A stretch of 64,000 nucleotides of DNA from Pseudomaricurvus sp050633365 (GCA_050633365.1 JBOEGJ010000043.1:44914-108913), one strand, 5' to 3'. Positions 36,844 through 45,155 are shown, numbered from the stretch's first letter. The notes: a model not told the origin generated them from the sequence alone. Program-made: numbers and translations.

Positions 36844-38373
36844 TTACGCGAGTTTAGTGTGCACAATCTTGTGCATCTTTTTCGCTGCGGGGTTACGCTC
36901 AAAAGAGGTAGAAACCGACTTCGTTTCTACATAAGAACTGATGCTGTATTTTCCGAACTCACGTCCGTAGCCACTTTGTTTGTAACCACCAAACGGCGCA
37001 TCGGTGCGCATCATGTGCCAATCGTTAATCCAAACAGATCCCGCTCGTAAGTCGCGAGCAATCTGCTGAGCTTTTACCACGTTTTCAGTCCAGACACCGG
37101 CGGATAAGCCGTAGTCGGAATCGTTGGCAATGGCGATCGCCTCATCTAAGCTCGAGTACTTAATGACCGACAAAACCGGGCCAAAGATTTCTTCGCAGGC
37201 CACTTTCATGTCGTTTTTCACACCCGAGATGATAGTCGGCTCAACAAAGAAGCCGCCCTCGCACCCCGGCACATCGGCACGCTTACCGCCGGTGATAATC
37301 TTAGCGCCATCGGCGACAGCAGATTCAATGTACGACATAACTTTGTTGAAGTGGGTCTCGGTAGACATTGGCCCCATACCGGTGGCAGGATCCATGGGAT
37401 CACCGACCACGACATCTTCAGAGACTTCTTTCAGGCGTTGAACAACGTCATCGTAAATATCTTCATGAACAATCAAGCGGGTACCGGATTCACAGGCTTG
37501 GCCAGCGTTCATGTATACGCCCCATAAGGCACCATAGGCGACACGCTCGATATCTGCGTCAGGCATGACAATACCTGGGCCTTTACCGCCGAGTTCGAGA
37601 GTTACACGCTTCATGGTTTGAGCGGCATTTTGCTGAACATGACGACCAATAGAGGTTGAACCCGTAAAAGAGATCTTGTCGACGTCTTTGTGCAATGACA
37701 GAGCTTCACCGACTACAGAACCAGCACCCACCACCACATTCAGCACGCCTTTTGGCAACACGGTATTCAGCAGCTCAACCAAGCGAACGGTGGAGGTAGG
37801 CGTAATCTCTGCCGGTTTCACAATCATGGTATTACCCGCGGCCAACGCAGGAGCAACTTTCATCGCCAGTAACAGTAGCGGGAAATTCCACGCGGTAATC
37901 AGACCACAAACACCTACAGGCTCACGCCACACTTGAGTTTGCGTTAATTCTGGAAGAGGACGCGCGGGCAGGGCTTCAACAAATGGGAAGTTCATGACTT
38001 CATCACCCAAACTGCTGAACAGATCAACCACCGCCATGATATCCATTCCACCAACGCGATTGAGCGTGCCGCCTGAACAGGACACCTCGAGCAGCGCTAG
38101 CTCTTGTGCATTGGCAAGAATGACTTGCGCACACTGCTTAAGAATCTTGCTGCGATTGTCTGGCGACATACGACGCCAGTCCGTATTGTTATCAAAGGTA
38201 TCGCGAGCAACAGCCACGGCTTTATCCACATCGGCCTCGTTGCCCATTGCCACTTCACCCACTACTTCACCCGTGGCAGGGTTAATTACTTGAGTGTACT
38301 CACCGCTTTCAGGCTCACAATATTCACCATTAATAAACAGTGGATAGCGAGGCATCTCATTCGCTGATTGCAT
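36844..38373 (-). CDS. NAD(P)-dependent aldehyde dehydrogenase
   Basis: A 509-residue enzyme of the classical ALDH superfamily. Catalytic Cys 294 in NAGQACESGTR, general base Glu 260 in LELGGKGPG, oxyanion Asn 163 in AWNFPLL and the cofactor loop FTGSTSIGRHV are all present. It oxidises an aldehyde to the acid, which would feed the beta-oxidation genes further along. The ATG at 38373 follows a GGGAGAAGAGAG ribosome site. First gene of a two-gene operon with the iron-containing alcohol dehydrogenase. Confidence 0.95.
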   Translation of the reverse strand: MQSANEMPRYPLFINGEYCEPESGEYTQVINPATGEVVGEVAMGNEADVDKAVAVARDTFDNNTDWRRMSPDNRSKILKQCAQVILANAQELALLEVSCSGGTLNRVGGMDIMAVVDLFSSLGDEVMNFPFVEALPARPLPELTQTQVWREPVGVCGLITAWNFPLLLLAMKVAPALAAGNTMIVKPAEITPTSTVRLVELLNTVLPKGVLNVVVGAGSVVGEALSLHKDVDKISFTGSTSIGRHVQQNAAQTMKRVTLELGGKGPGIVMPDADIERVAYGALWGVYMNAGQACESGTRLIVHEDIYDDVVQRLKEVSEDVVVGDPMDPATGMGPMSTETHFNKVMSYIESAVADGAKIITGGKRADVPGCEGGFFVEPTIISGVKNDMKVACEEIFGPVLSVIKYSSLDEAIAIANDSDYGLSAGVWTENVVKAQQIARDLRAGSVWINDWHMMRTDAPFGGYKQSGYGREFGKYSISSYVETKSVSTSFERNPAAKKMHKIVHTKLA

Positions 38374-38426
38374 CTCTCTTCTCCCATTGGATCGTCATTC
38401 GACGGTTATAAACAGCTATCACAAAA

Positions 38427-38446
38427 AATGATGATGATTCATCATT
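38427..38446. promoter_or_regulatory. 20-base inverted repeat, candidate operator between ALDH and crotonase genes
   Basis: AATGATGA and TCATCATT arms with a 4-base spacer, in the 289-base gap between two divergent genes, 54-73 bases before the ALDH start. Just beside it (38453-38482) are two tandem 15-base units, tcttattaaatatcg and tcttactaaatatct, differing at two positions. Together they look like a regulator landing zone; no regulator is assigned. A TATACT -10 candidate for the crotonase gene is at 38626-38631 without a good -35. Confidence 0.4.
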
Positions 38447-38662
38447 AGACGTTCTTATTAAATATCGTCTTACTAAATATCTATCGCGCTAACGAGTATA
38501 AGAGCATTCATAACTATCACCTTATCCTTAAGCGCCAAAACTATATCCAGACAGGACGCCATAGACGCGATAGACGCGATTATTCACTTCCCACTCTGCG
38601 CCATTTTTCCAAAGACGTGATGAGTTATACTATGGCATGCCAATCATTTTTGAGAGATCCCC

Positions 38663-39430
38663 ATGACCGCGCTTGCCGATGGCGTCGATTTAACAATCGA
38701 TGACAAGATTGCCACAATCACACTGAATATCCCTTCCAGACACAACTCCCTCGCTGGCGAGGACATTGATCTGCTGCGTAAACACTTAACCACCGTAGAA
38801 CAAAATCCGCAACTTCGCGTATTGATTATTACCGGAGCTGGCGACAAGACCTTTTGCTCCGGTGCCGCGCTTAATCAACTGGGCTCCGGTTCTATCAGTG
38901 GCGAAATTTTTGCCGACATGACTGACCAACTGGCGGCCATAAAAATTCCAACCATATGTTCATTCAACGGCAGCGCCTATGGCGGCGGCTCTGAAATTGG
39001 ACTGGCCTGTGATTTCCGTATTGGTATCGAGGGAATGCGCCTATTCGTACCCCCTGCGCGGATAGGGCTGTGCTATCCGGTCAATGGCATACAGAGATTT
39101 GTCAGTGTATTGGGCATCAATATGGCCAAGCGGTTGCTGCTGGCCAGCGAAGAGTTTGAATCACAAGAACTCTTTAGCACCGGCTACTTAACCCATTTGG
39201 TGAACAGAGAGGAAAGACAAAATAAAACCAATGAATTGGCAGAGCGGATGGCCAACTATGCCCCGCTTGCCCTGACGGCAATGAAAGAGATTTGTAATCA
39301 GGCAGCTTTAAGTCAGCTCAACAAACAACAAGCCAACCAAATCGCGTCACGATGCAACGCCTCGGACGATCTTCAAGAGGGTTTTCGAGCGCTGGCAGAT
39401 AAACGCAGGCCAGAGTTTAGCGGTCAGTAA
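38663..39430 (+). CDS. enoyl-CoA hydratase/isomerase family protein (crotonase fold)
   Basis: A 255-residue crotonase-fold protein. The CoA/oxyanion motif SGAALNQLG and FNGSAYGGGSEIGLACD are clear, with Glu 111 at the first catalytic position. The second catalytic Glu of true hydratases, in the usual PE-x-x-LG motif, is replaced: the sequence reads PPARIG (Pro 131, Ala 132). The protein may therefore be an isomerase or another crotonase activity. A GAGAG ribosome site precedes the ATG. It is divergent from the aldehyde dehydrogenase gene. Confidence 0.88.
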   Translation: MTALADGVDLTIDDKIATITLNIPSRHNSLAGEDIDLLRKHLTTVEQNPQLRVLIITGAGDKTFCSGAALNQLGSGSISGEIFADMTDQLAAIKIPTICSFNGSAYGGGSEIGLACDFRIGIEGMRLFVPPARIGLCYPVNGIQRFVSVLGINMAKRLLLASEEFESQELFSTGYLTHLVNREERQNKTNELAERMANYAPLALTAMKEICNQAALSQLNKQQANQIASRCNASDDLQEGFRALADKRRPEFSGQ

Positions 39431-39444
39431 AAACAGACATTAAA

Positions 39445-39473
39445 CACGTCCGCTTGATTAATCGACGGACGTG
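39445..39473. terminator. hairpin between convergent crotonase and AraC genes
   Basis: Perfect 8-base arms CACGTCCG/CGGACGTG around a 13-base loop; the AraC stop codon is inside the loop. The T-run is weak on either strand, so it is only a possible shared transcription end. Confidence 0.35.
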
Positions 39474-40501
39474 CTTGATGAAGGATCGGATCGGTATTGA
39501 GCGGGGCTCACACCGGTCCATTGTTTGAAAGCTCGAGTAAAAGACGCTGGCTCGACAAACCCTAGAATCTGTCCAATTTCCGCCACAGATAGCTTTTCGT
39601 TCACCAATTTATCAATGGCGATGTCGCGTCGTAAAATGTCTTTCAGTGTTTGATAGCTCGAATCTTCCGCCTGCAGCTTTCGCCTTAGGGTTTGCGGACT
39701 CACACAGAGCTCCGACGCCACGGTGACAAAATCGGGGAAACCACGTCCCTCTCGCTGTTGCCGCAATGCGATGCCTTTGATACGAGTTGCGTAACTGTTA
39801 TCGGTGCCCGGCGTCACCATCAATTGGGCCGGCGCGTGCTCCAAAAATTCTCGCAACTCTTCAGCACCAATAACAACTGGGCATGACAAGTATTTTTTAT
39901 CAAAACTAAATCCCGATCTCGCGCAATCGAAATGATGATCGCAATTAAACAAACCGGTGTAATGTTTTACGTGAGAAGGTTTCGAATAAGAAAGCCGAAG
40001 TTGTTTCGGAAAGATTTTAGTTCCAGAAATCCAGCACAGGAAACGATGAAACACCACCAATAGAAACTCGCTCATAAAGTGGTCTTTGTCTCGATTTGGC
40101 TCGACCAGATCAATGAACCAAAAAACCTCGGTATCGGTGATCTCATAGTCAACGCGAAGGTCTCGGCGTGTGATGCGATAAAATCGAACACACTCTTTTA
40201 AAACCGCCTGTAGCGTATCGAGCTGCGCCACATAGCGAACCATCAAGCTGAACAATCCCGGCGAGCAAGGCTCTGCGGTCAAGCCCAAAAATTCGTCATC
40301 CAGCAATGCCCAACTTCGGTGAATCAAGCCAACAAACTGATCGGGATGCGCCATACCATCGGGGGAATGATAGAGCTCCTGTGATATACCCTGCTCTTCC
40401 AGTAATACATCGAAATCATGCCCTGCGCTTTCGATTTCATCTCTAAGCACTCGTAGATAGTGGCTAGGAATGGTTACTCTCTGAAAACTAGTGTCGCTCA
40501 T
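39458..40501 (-). CDS. AraC-family regulator with Arabinose_bd-type sensor domain
   Basis: A 347-residue regulator built like the one at 27748-28779: an Arabinose_bd-type N-terminal domain (about 15-200, with FSLMVRYVAQLDTLQAVLKECVRFYR region) and a C-terminal double helix-turn-helix (ELCVSPQTLRRKLQAEDSSYQ and VAEIGQILGFVEPASFTRAFKQW). It follows the thiolase to acyl-CoA dehydrogenase operon on the same strand after a 213-base gap and is a likely controller of that operon. The effector is unknown. Confidence 0.9.
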   Translation of the reverse strand: MSDTSFQRVTIPSHYLRVLRDEIESAGHDFDVLLEEQGISQELYHSPDGMAHPDQFVGLIHRSWALLDDEFLGLTAEPCSPGLFSLMVRYVAQLDTLQAVLKECVRFYRITRRDLRVDYEITDTEVFWFIDLVEPNRDKDHFMSEFLLVVFHRFLCWISGTKIFPKQLRLSYSKPSHVKHYTGLFNCDHHFDCARSGFSFDKKYLSCPVVIGAEELREFLEHAPAQLMVTPGTDNSYATRIKGIALRQQREGRGFPDFVTVASELCVSPQTLRRKLQAEDSSYQTLKDILRRDIAIDKLVNEKLSVAEIGQILGFVEPASFTRAFKQWTGVSPAQYRSDPSSSTSVD

Positions 40502-40678
40502 TTAGGCATCTCGATTGGCATGATTTCAAACCCCAGACCGCTTCTATAGCATAGCAGCAGACATTGTATGCATTGAGCTCAATCAGTTCCAACCGATCTG
40601 TTTCTATCGGGTAAGCCCAGAGCTAGAATCGGCTAGTTTTGTGCAGGGAGAAGAGGATAACAGTGAAACGCTAGGACA

Positions 40679-40707
40679 AAGAGATGTCACCTACGGCGAC
40701 ATCTCTT
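40679..40707 (-). terminator. hairpin terminator after the acyl-CoA dehydrogenase gene
   Basis: Ten-base perfect arms AAGAGATGTC/GACATCTCTT with a 9-base loop, 8 bases after the stop codon on the minus strand, followed by a short TTTG. It closes the four-gene beta-oxidation operon. Confidence 0.6.
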
Positions 40708-40714
40708 GGCAGGA

Positions 40715-41863
40715 TCATCCCAACACAGATCGGGAGATCAGTTCTTTCATAATTTCTGACGTACCGCCGTAGATACGCTGGATACGCGCGTCCACAAAGG
40801 CCCGTGACACACCATATTCGCGCATGTAGCCGTAGCCACCGTGTAGCTGCAGACAACCGTCGGCAACACGATTTTGCATCTCGGTGGTGGACAGTTTCGC
40901 CATACTCACCGTCGCTACATCTAAGGTGCCCTCGATGTAGCCGCGGGTACACTCATCGACAAAGGCGCGATTGACACGAACGTCGGTGGCCATCTCAGCC
41001 ATTTTAAAGCGTGTATTCTGCAGCTTCGCAATGGGAGCACCAAAGGCTTGGCGCTCGTTGACGTAGGTGGCGGTTTCTTCAAGGATGCCTTCAGAGGCCG
41101 CCACCGCACCGATCGCCAAGGACAGTCGCTCGCGCTGAAGTTCGCCCATCAACACACCAAAACCGCCATCTAATGATCCAAGAATGGCTGAAGCTGGAAC
41201 CCGAACGTCCTCAAAAAACATCTCTGAGGTATCGCTAGCGTGAAGACCAATCTTTTCTAGATTGCGGCCGCGACTAAATCCTTCGCTGTCTGTATCGACC
41301 AAGAATAAGGTAGTGCCTTTTGCTCCGGAAACCTCAAGGTTAGTGCGAGCCACCACAATGACCATGTCGCAATGTTGACCATTAGTGATAAAAGTCTTGC
41401 TGCCGTTGATGATAAAGTCGTCACCGTCTCGTTTGGCGGTGGTGCGAACGCCCTGCAAATCACTGCCAGCGCCAGGTTCAGTCATGGCGATAGCACCAAC
41501 ACATTCACCGCTGACCATTTTCGGCAAATATTTTTGTTTCTGCTCTTCAGTACCGTTATTGAGCACGTAGTGAGCAACAATATCTGAGTGGACCATCATT
41601 GGGCCACCCAAACCACCGAAGTTAGCTCGTAAAAATTCTTCGGCAATCACCATGGAGAATTCAAAGTTGCTGCCGTAACCGCCATACTCTTCGGGAATGT
41701 CGACGGCCAAAAAGCCTTGTTCACCAAGCTTGTTCCAGATATGACGTGGAAAGATTTCTTCTTTTTCCCAGTCGTCATATTGAGGGGCTATTTCTTCGCT
41801 AACGTAACGCCTTACGTTATCGCGAAACAATTCAAGTTCCGCTTTATCTGCAAATTGAGTCAT
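40715..41863 (-). CDS. acyl-CoA dehydrogenase, long-chain (ACADL)-like
   Basis: A 382-residue FAD enzyme that makes the trans-2-enoyl-CoA. FAD/substrate motif AMTEPGAGSDLQG (126-138) and the C-terminal IYGGTSEIMKELISR are present. The medium-chain catalytic Glu (in YEGT) is Gly here, as in the long-chain and isovaleryl branches, whose base lies in the earlier QRERL helix; Glu 245 fits that place. The gene is last of an operon after thiolase and the two hydratase subunits, 73 bases after the MaoC gene. Chain preference cannot be read from sequence alone. Confidence 0.93.
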   Translation of the reverse strand: MTQFADKAELELFRDNVRRYVSEEIAPQYDDWEKEEIFPRHIWNKLGEQGFLAVDIPEEYGGYGSNFEFSMVIAEEFLRANFGGLGGPMMVHSDIVAHYVLNNGTEEQKQKYLPKMVSGECVGAIAMTEPGAGSDLQGVRTTAKRDGDDFIINGSKTFITNGQHCDMVIVVARTNLEVSGAKGTTLFLVDTDSEGFSRGRNLEKIGLHASDTSEMFFEDVRVPASAILGSLDGGFGVLMGELQRERLSLAIGAVAASEGILEETATYVNERQAFGAPIAKLQNTRFKMAEMATDVRVNRAFVDECTRGYIEGTLDVATVSMAKLSTTEMQNRVADGCLQLHGGYGYMREYGVSRAFVDARIQRIYGGTSEIMKELISRSVLG

Positions 41864-41936
41864 GCTTACCTCTCACTCAAAAATAATGTCTAGCCATTAA
41901 CTTATGGCTAGACAGGCTCACGAGGGTTACCAGCAC

Positions 41937-42341
41937 TTAGCTAATAGCAACCAACGCCTCGCCAACCAATGTTTGCTCGCCTGTGGCCTTGGTGGCTTGA
42001 ATCTCGCAGCGAGCCAAGGTTTCACCGTTCTGCTCAACCAATTCAACAACCTTGCCCTGGCAAGTGATCACATCCTGCAACTGAGTAATAGTGGCAAAAC
42101 GATTGCTGAACTTGCGCAACTGCGATTGTGGCTGCCAGTTGGTCAACATACGTCCAAGGTAGGCCATTGATAACATACCGTGTGCGAAAACATCCGGCAT
42201 GCCTGCTTTTTTAGCAAAATCGATATCGATATGAATAGGGTTGTGATCGCCTGACGCACCGGCAAATAACGCCAGAGTCGTGCGAGAAATCGGGGCCAAT
42301 TCCAGTCCAGGAATTTCAGTGCCAATAGTAATGTCTGACAT
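41937..42341 (-). CDS. MaoC-like enoyl-CoA hydratase, catalytic hot-dog subunit
   Basis: A 134-residue single hot-dog protein. The R-specific hydratase signature is intact: FAGASGDHNPIHID with Asp 32 and His 37 in D-x4-H spacing, then FAHGMLSMAYLGRML. The preceding gene encodes a second hot-dog protein without these residues, so the two probably form a heterodimer with one active site, like HadAB or ChsH1-ChsH2. Role: hydration of an enoyl-CoA in the same pathway as the thiolase and acyl-CoA dehydrogenase. Gap to the partner gene is 18 bases. Confidence 0.9.
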   Translation of the reverse strand: MSDITIGTEIPGLELAPISRTTLALFAGASGDHNPIHIDIDFAKKAGMPDVFAHGMLSMAYLGRMLTNWQPQSQLRKFSNRFATITQLQDVITCQGKVVELVEQNGETLARCEIQATKATGEQTLVGEALVAIS

Positions 42342-42359
42342 AGTAGATCTCCTGCGTAA

Positions 42360-42800
42360 TCAGTTGCGATAGACGATAGATTGAGTCGACTTCACCACAA
42401 CCTCGTCATCTGAATTGGTGAATACGGTTTCGAGCACGACAAACTCAAGTGCACCGCCCTTTTTGTCGAACATCTCTTTTAGCTCGGTCTGACAGGTAAT
42501 CGCATCGCCTGCGCAAATAGGTGCAAAGTACTCAAACTCTTGCGAGCCGTGCAAAATACGACCGATGTCCATTTTCAACAAACCCAATACCGGCAAAAAC
42601 TCAGGACTATCTAAATCAATCGAGAATGGAAATGACGGCGGCACCGGCAAGCTGCGATAACCCGCCGCTTGCGCGGCGGACTCGTCAAAATAAATTGGGT
42701 TGGTTTCACCGATAGCTTTTGCGAAAAAGCGCAAACGCCCCTTTTCGATCTCTACCGTGTGCGGCTCAAACTTGTGACCAATATGGTTGCGATCTAGCAT
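42360..42800 (-). CDS. MaoC-type N-terminal hot-dog (FAS1-like dehydratase) partner subunit
   Basis: A 146-residue hot-dog protein of the FAS1-like/MaoC_dehydrat_N type. At the place where the catalytic D-x4-H should be it reads IGETNPIYFD, so the catalytic pair is missing, as in HadA-type structural subunits that shape the acyl pocket. Substrate-tunnel features such as AAGYRSLPVPPSFPFSI are typical. Sits 14 bases after the thiolase stop and 18 before the catalytic MaoC gene. Confidence 0.87.
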   Translation of the reverse strand: MLDRNHIGHKFEPHTVEIEKGRLRFFAKAIGETNPIYFDESAAQAAGYRSLPVPPSFPFSIDLDSPEFLPVLGLLKMDIGRILHGSQEFEYFAPICAGDAITCQTELKEMFDKKGGALEFVVLETVFTNSDDEVVVKSTQSIVYRN

Positions 42801-42814
42801 AATAAAATCCTCGA

Positions 42815-43987
42815 TTAACCCGCTTTGTACATAGTCACAACGGCAGCGCCGCCAAGACCCAAGTTGTGCTGCAAAGCCACTTTAGCGCCTTCAACCTGAC
42901 GCTTGTCGGCGTTACCACGCAACTGGTTCACCAACTCATAACACTGAGCCAAACCGGTTGCACCCAATGGGTGACCTTTGGACATCAAACCGCCTGACGG
43001 GTTAACCACGAATTTACCGCCATAGGTGTTGTCGCCGTCCAAAACAAACTTGGTAGCTTCGCCTTCGCCGCACAGACCAAGGCCTTCATAGGTAATGACT
43101 TCGTTAGTGGTAAAGCAGTCATGCAACTCAACCACATCGACTTCTTGAACGCCAATACCGGCTTCTTCAGTAACCTTGGCGATTGCGCTAGCGGTCATTT
43201 CTGAGCCCACCAACTTGATAGGGTCGACCCAAGATTCTGGGGTATCGGTAGTCATTGCCTGACCAACGATTTCTACGCCGTTGCTGATACCGTGTTTTTT
43301 CGCAAACGCTTCGCTAACAACGACGGCAGCGCCGGCACCACAGGTTGGAGGGCAGCACATAAAACGAGTCAAATAATCCATGAACACCACCTTGGAATTC
43401 ATGACATCTTCTTCGGTCAGTGGAGTTTGCAGTAAAGAAAAGGGATTGTTCAGCGCATGGTTACGAGTCTTCACAGAAACCTTGGCGAAAAGGTCGGCAG
43501 TGGCGCCATATTTTTCCATGTAGTAGTGGCCTGCGGCACCAAAGCAGCGCAATGCCAAGGGCGCTTCTGGATAGCCCTTCTCGTCTAGAACATTCAAAAA
43601 GCGATCGAATGGCCCCTCGCGATCATCCCAGTGAGAACCCAACGCGCCTGGCTGCATTTCTTCAAAACCAAAGGCCAGTGCACATTCAACCGCGCCAGAT
43701 TTCACCGCTTGGCGCGCCAAGAACAGAGCGCTTGACCCAGTGGAGCAGTTATTGTTCACGTTAAGAACAGGTATACCGGTTTGGAAAGCGTCATAAAGCG
43801 CGTGCTGACCGCAGGTAGAATCACCATAAACATAGCCAGCATAGGCTTGCTCAATCAGCTTGTGGTCGATTCCAGCTTCTTTGACAGCGCCCTGAATAGC
43901 TTTAGAAGCCATCACTCGGTAGGATTCAGATTGACCTGGTTTGGCGAATTTCACCATATCAACGCCAGCAACAAGAGCTTTAGACAT
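42815..43987 (-). CDS. SCPx-like thiolase (lipid-transfer-protein type thiolase)
   Basis: A 390-residue thiolase. It strongly resembles the thiolase half of animal SCPx: VYGDSTCGQ, NVNNNCSTGSSALF with nucleophile Cys 81, VELHDCFTTNE with His 289, SKGHPLGATG with His 339, and ALQHNLGLGGAAVVT near the end. SCPx cleaves 3-keto acyl-CoAs of 2-methyl-branched and sterol side chains. There is no SCP2 domain. The Cys argues for a true thiolase, not an Ltp2-type retro-aldolase. A GGAGA ribosome site precedes the ATG. First gene of the operon; substrate class is inferred from similarity. Confidence 0.92.
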   Translation of the reverse strand: MSKALVAGVDMVKFAKPGQSESYRVMASKAIQGAVKEAGIDHKLIEQAYAGYVYGDSTCGQHALYDAFQTGIPVLNVNNNCSTGSSALFLARQAVKSGAVECALAFGFEEMQPGALGSHWDDREGPFDRFLNVLDEKGYPEAPLALRCFGAAGHYYMEKYGATADLFAKVSVKTRNHALNNPFSLLQTPLTEEDVMNSKVVFMDYLTRFMCCPPTCGAGAAVVVSEAFAKKHGISNGVEIVGQAMTTDTPESWVDPIKLVGSEMTASAIAKVTEEAGIGVQEVDVVELHDCFTTNEVITYEGLGLCGEGEATKFVLDGDNTYGGKFVVNPSGGLMSKGHPLGATGLAQCYELVNQLRGNADKRQVEGAKVALQHNLGLGGAAVVTMYKAG

Positions 43988-44081
43988 ATTCTTTCTCCAT
44001 TCATTGGATTAACGATGGAGTAACTATGCGCTTAACCGGTCGGAGGGGGAATGTGCGAAAACTACAGCGCTATTGTCAAAA

Positions 44082-44105
44082 AGGCTCACCCCATGGGATG
44101 AGCCT
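44082..44105. terminator. near-palindromic hairpin between thiolase and rsmI
   Basis: AGGCTCA and TGAGCCT arms around a CCCCATGGGA core that can pair further. On the minus strand it is followed by TTTTTGACA. It lies upstream of the thiolase gene and downstream of rsmI, so it probably ends rsmI transcription. A TTGACA (44079-44074) sits in the same tail but lacks a matching -10. Confidence 0.6.
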
Positions 44106-44233
44106 CGGCGCAAACAAGGTAAAAAGAGGTCTAGGGCAGCTCTGAATAATGGCAGTCGTGCTCAGCGGGCCTTAAAACGTCCAGATGCAAGGCGCACTTC
44201 GCCGTTAATACCCAAGGCCGTAGTCCTTAGCAA

Positions 44234-45094
44234 TTAGGCCTGTTGCTCCAGAGCCCACTGATACAGCACCTTCTTTTTAAGTCCGGTGATTTCAGCGCCA
44301 AGCTGACTGGCCTGTTTGACCGAGAGATCCGCCAATAAGATCGTCATAATTCGCTCAGCTTCACTATCGATAGCCTGCTCGATAACTTTTGGTTTGCCGC
44401 GCACCATCACCACCATTTCACCCTTTCGCTGATTGGGGTCAGCGGCGACAAACTCTCCAAGCTCAGCGAGACTGCCGCTAGTAATGGTCTCGAAGGTCTT
44501 AGTAATTTCGCGAGCAATAGCCGCTTCGCGCTCGACACCAAAAACCTCGGCCATATCTCGCAGGCAAGCTTCAATACGATGAGGAGCTTCGTAAAAAATC
44601 AGGGTGCGATCATCGACCATCAACGGCTTGAGACGATTGATGCGCTGACCACTTTTGGCCGGTAAAAAGCCCTCGAAGGAAAAGCGATCGGAGGGCAATC
44701 CAGACGCGCTTAACGCTGCCACCATAGCGCAGGCCCCGGGGATTGGAACCACTCGCACTCCAGCCTGCCGCGCCGCATGCACCAAGCGATAACCTGGATC
44801 AGACACCAAAGGCGTACCGGCGTCGCTGATCAAGGCGATCGACGCTCCCTGCCGCAATCGATCAAGCAACTGTAAAACTTGTCGCTCATCGGTGTGATCG
44901 TGGTAGGCGACTAAGGGGGTATCAATGCTAAAATGCGCCATTAATCGTGCGCTGTGACGAGTATCTTCCGCAGCGATAACGTCGACTTTTTGGAGAACTT
45001 CCACCGCACGCGGTACCATGTCCCCTAAATTGCCAATGGGGGTTGCAACGACGTAAAGTGCCGTCTCGAGTAACGAGGTTTTTGGCTGCGTCAT
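44234..45094 (-). CDS. rsmI: RsmI, 16S rRNA C1402 2'-O-methyltransferase
   Basis: A 286-residue tetrapyrrole-methylase-fold enzyme that, with RsmH, modifies C1402 of 16S rRNA. Motifs: ALYVVATPIGNLGDM, AAEDTRHSARLM, ISDAGTPLVSDPGYRLV, IPGACAMVAALSASGLPSD and YEAPHRIEACL. It is divergent from lpoA with 61 bases between the starts. Its place next to lpoA, yraN, diaA and dolP is conserved in gammaproteobacteria. Confidence 0.98.
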   Translation of the reverse strand: MTQPKTSLLETALYVVATPIGNLGDMVPRAVEVLQKVDVIAAEDTRHSARLMAHFSIDTPLVAYHDHTDERQVLQLLDRLRQGASIALISDAGTPLVSDPGYRLVHAARQAGVRVVPIPGACAMVAALSASGLPSDRFSFEGFLPAKSGQRINRLKPLMVDDRTLIFYEAPHRIEACLRDMAEVFGVEREAAIAREITKTFETITSGSLAELGEFVAADPNQRKGEMVVMVRGKPKVIEQAIDSEAERIMTILLADLSVKQASQLGAEITGLKKKVLYQWALEQQA

Positions 45095-45155
45095 GGTAGA
45101 TTCTCTGTCCGATAAAACTGATTTAAAGATCGCTCAACCTTAAGGCTGTAAGAGC

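Noticed and set aside
44074..44079. TTGACA as a -35 of the thiolase operon
   Set aside because: No acceptable -10 at 16-18 bases; the operon may need an activator instead.
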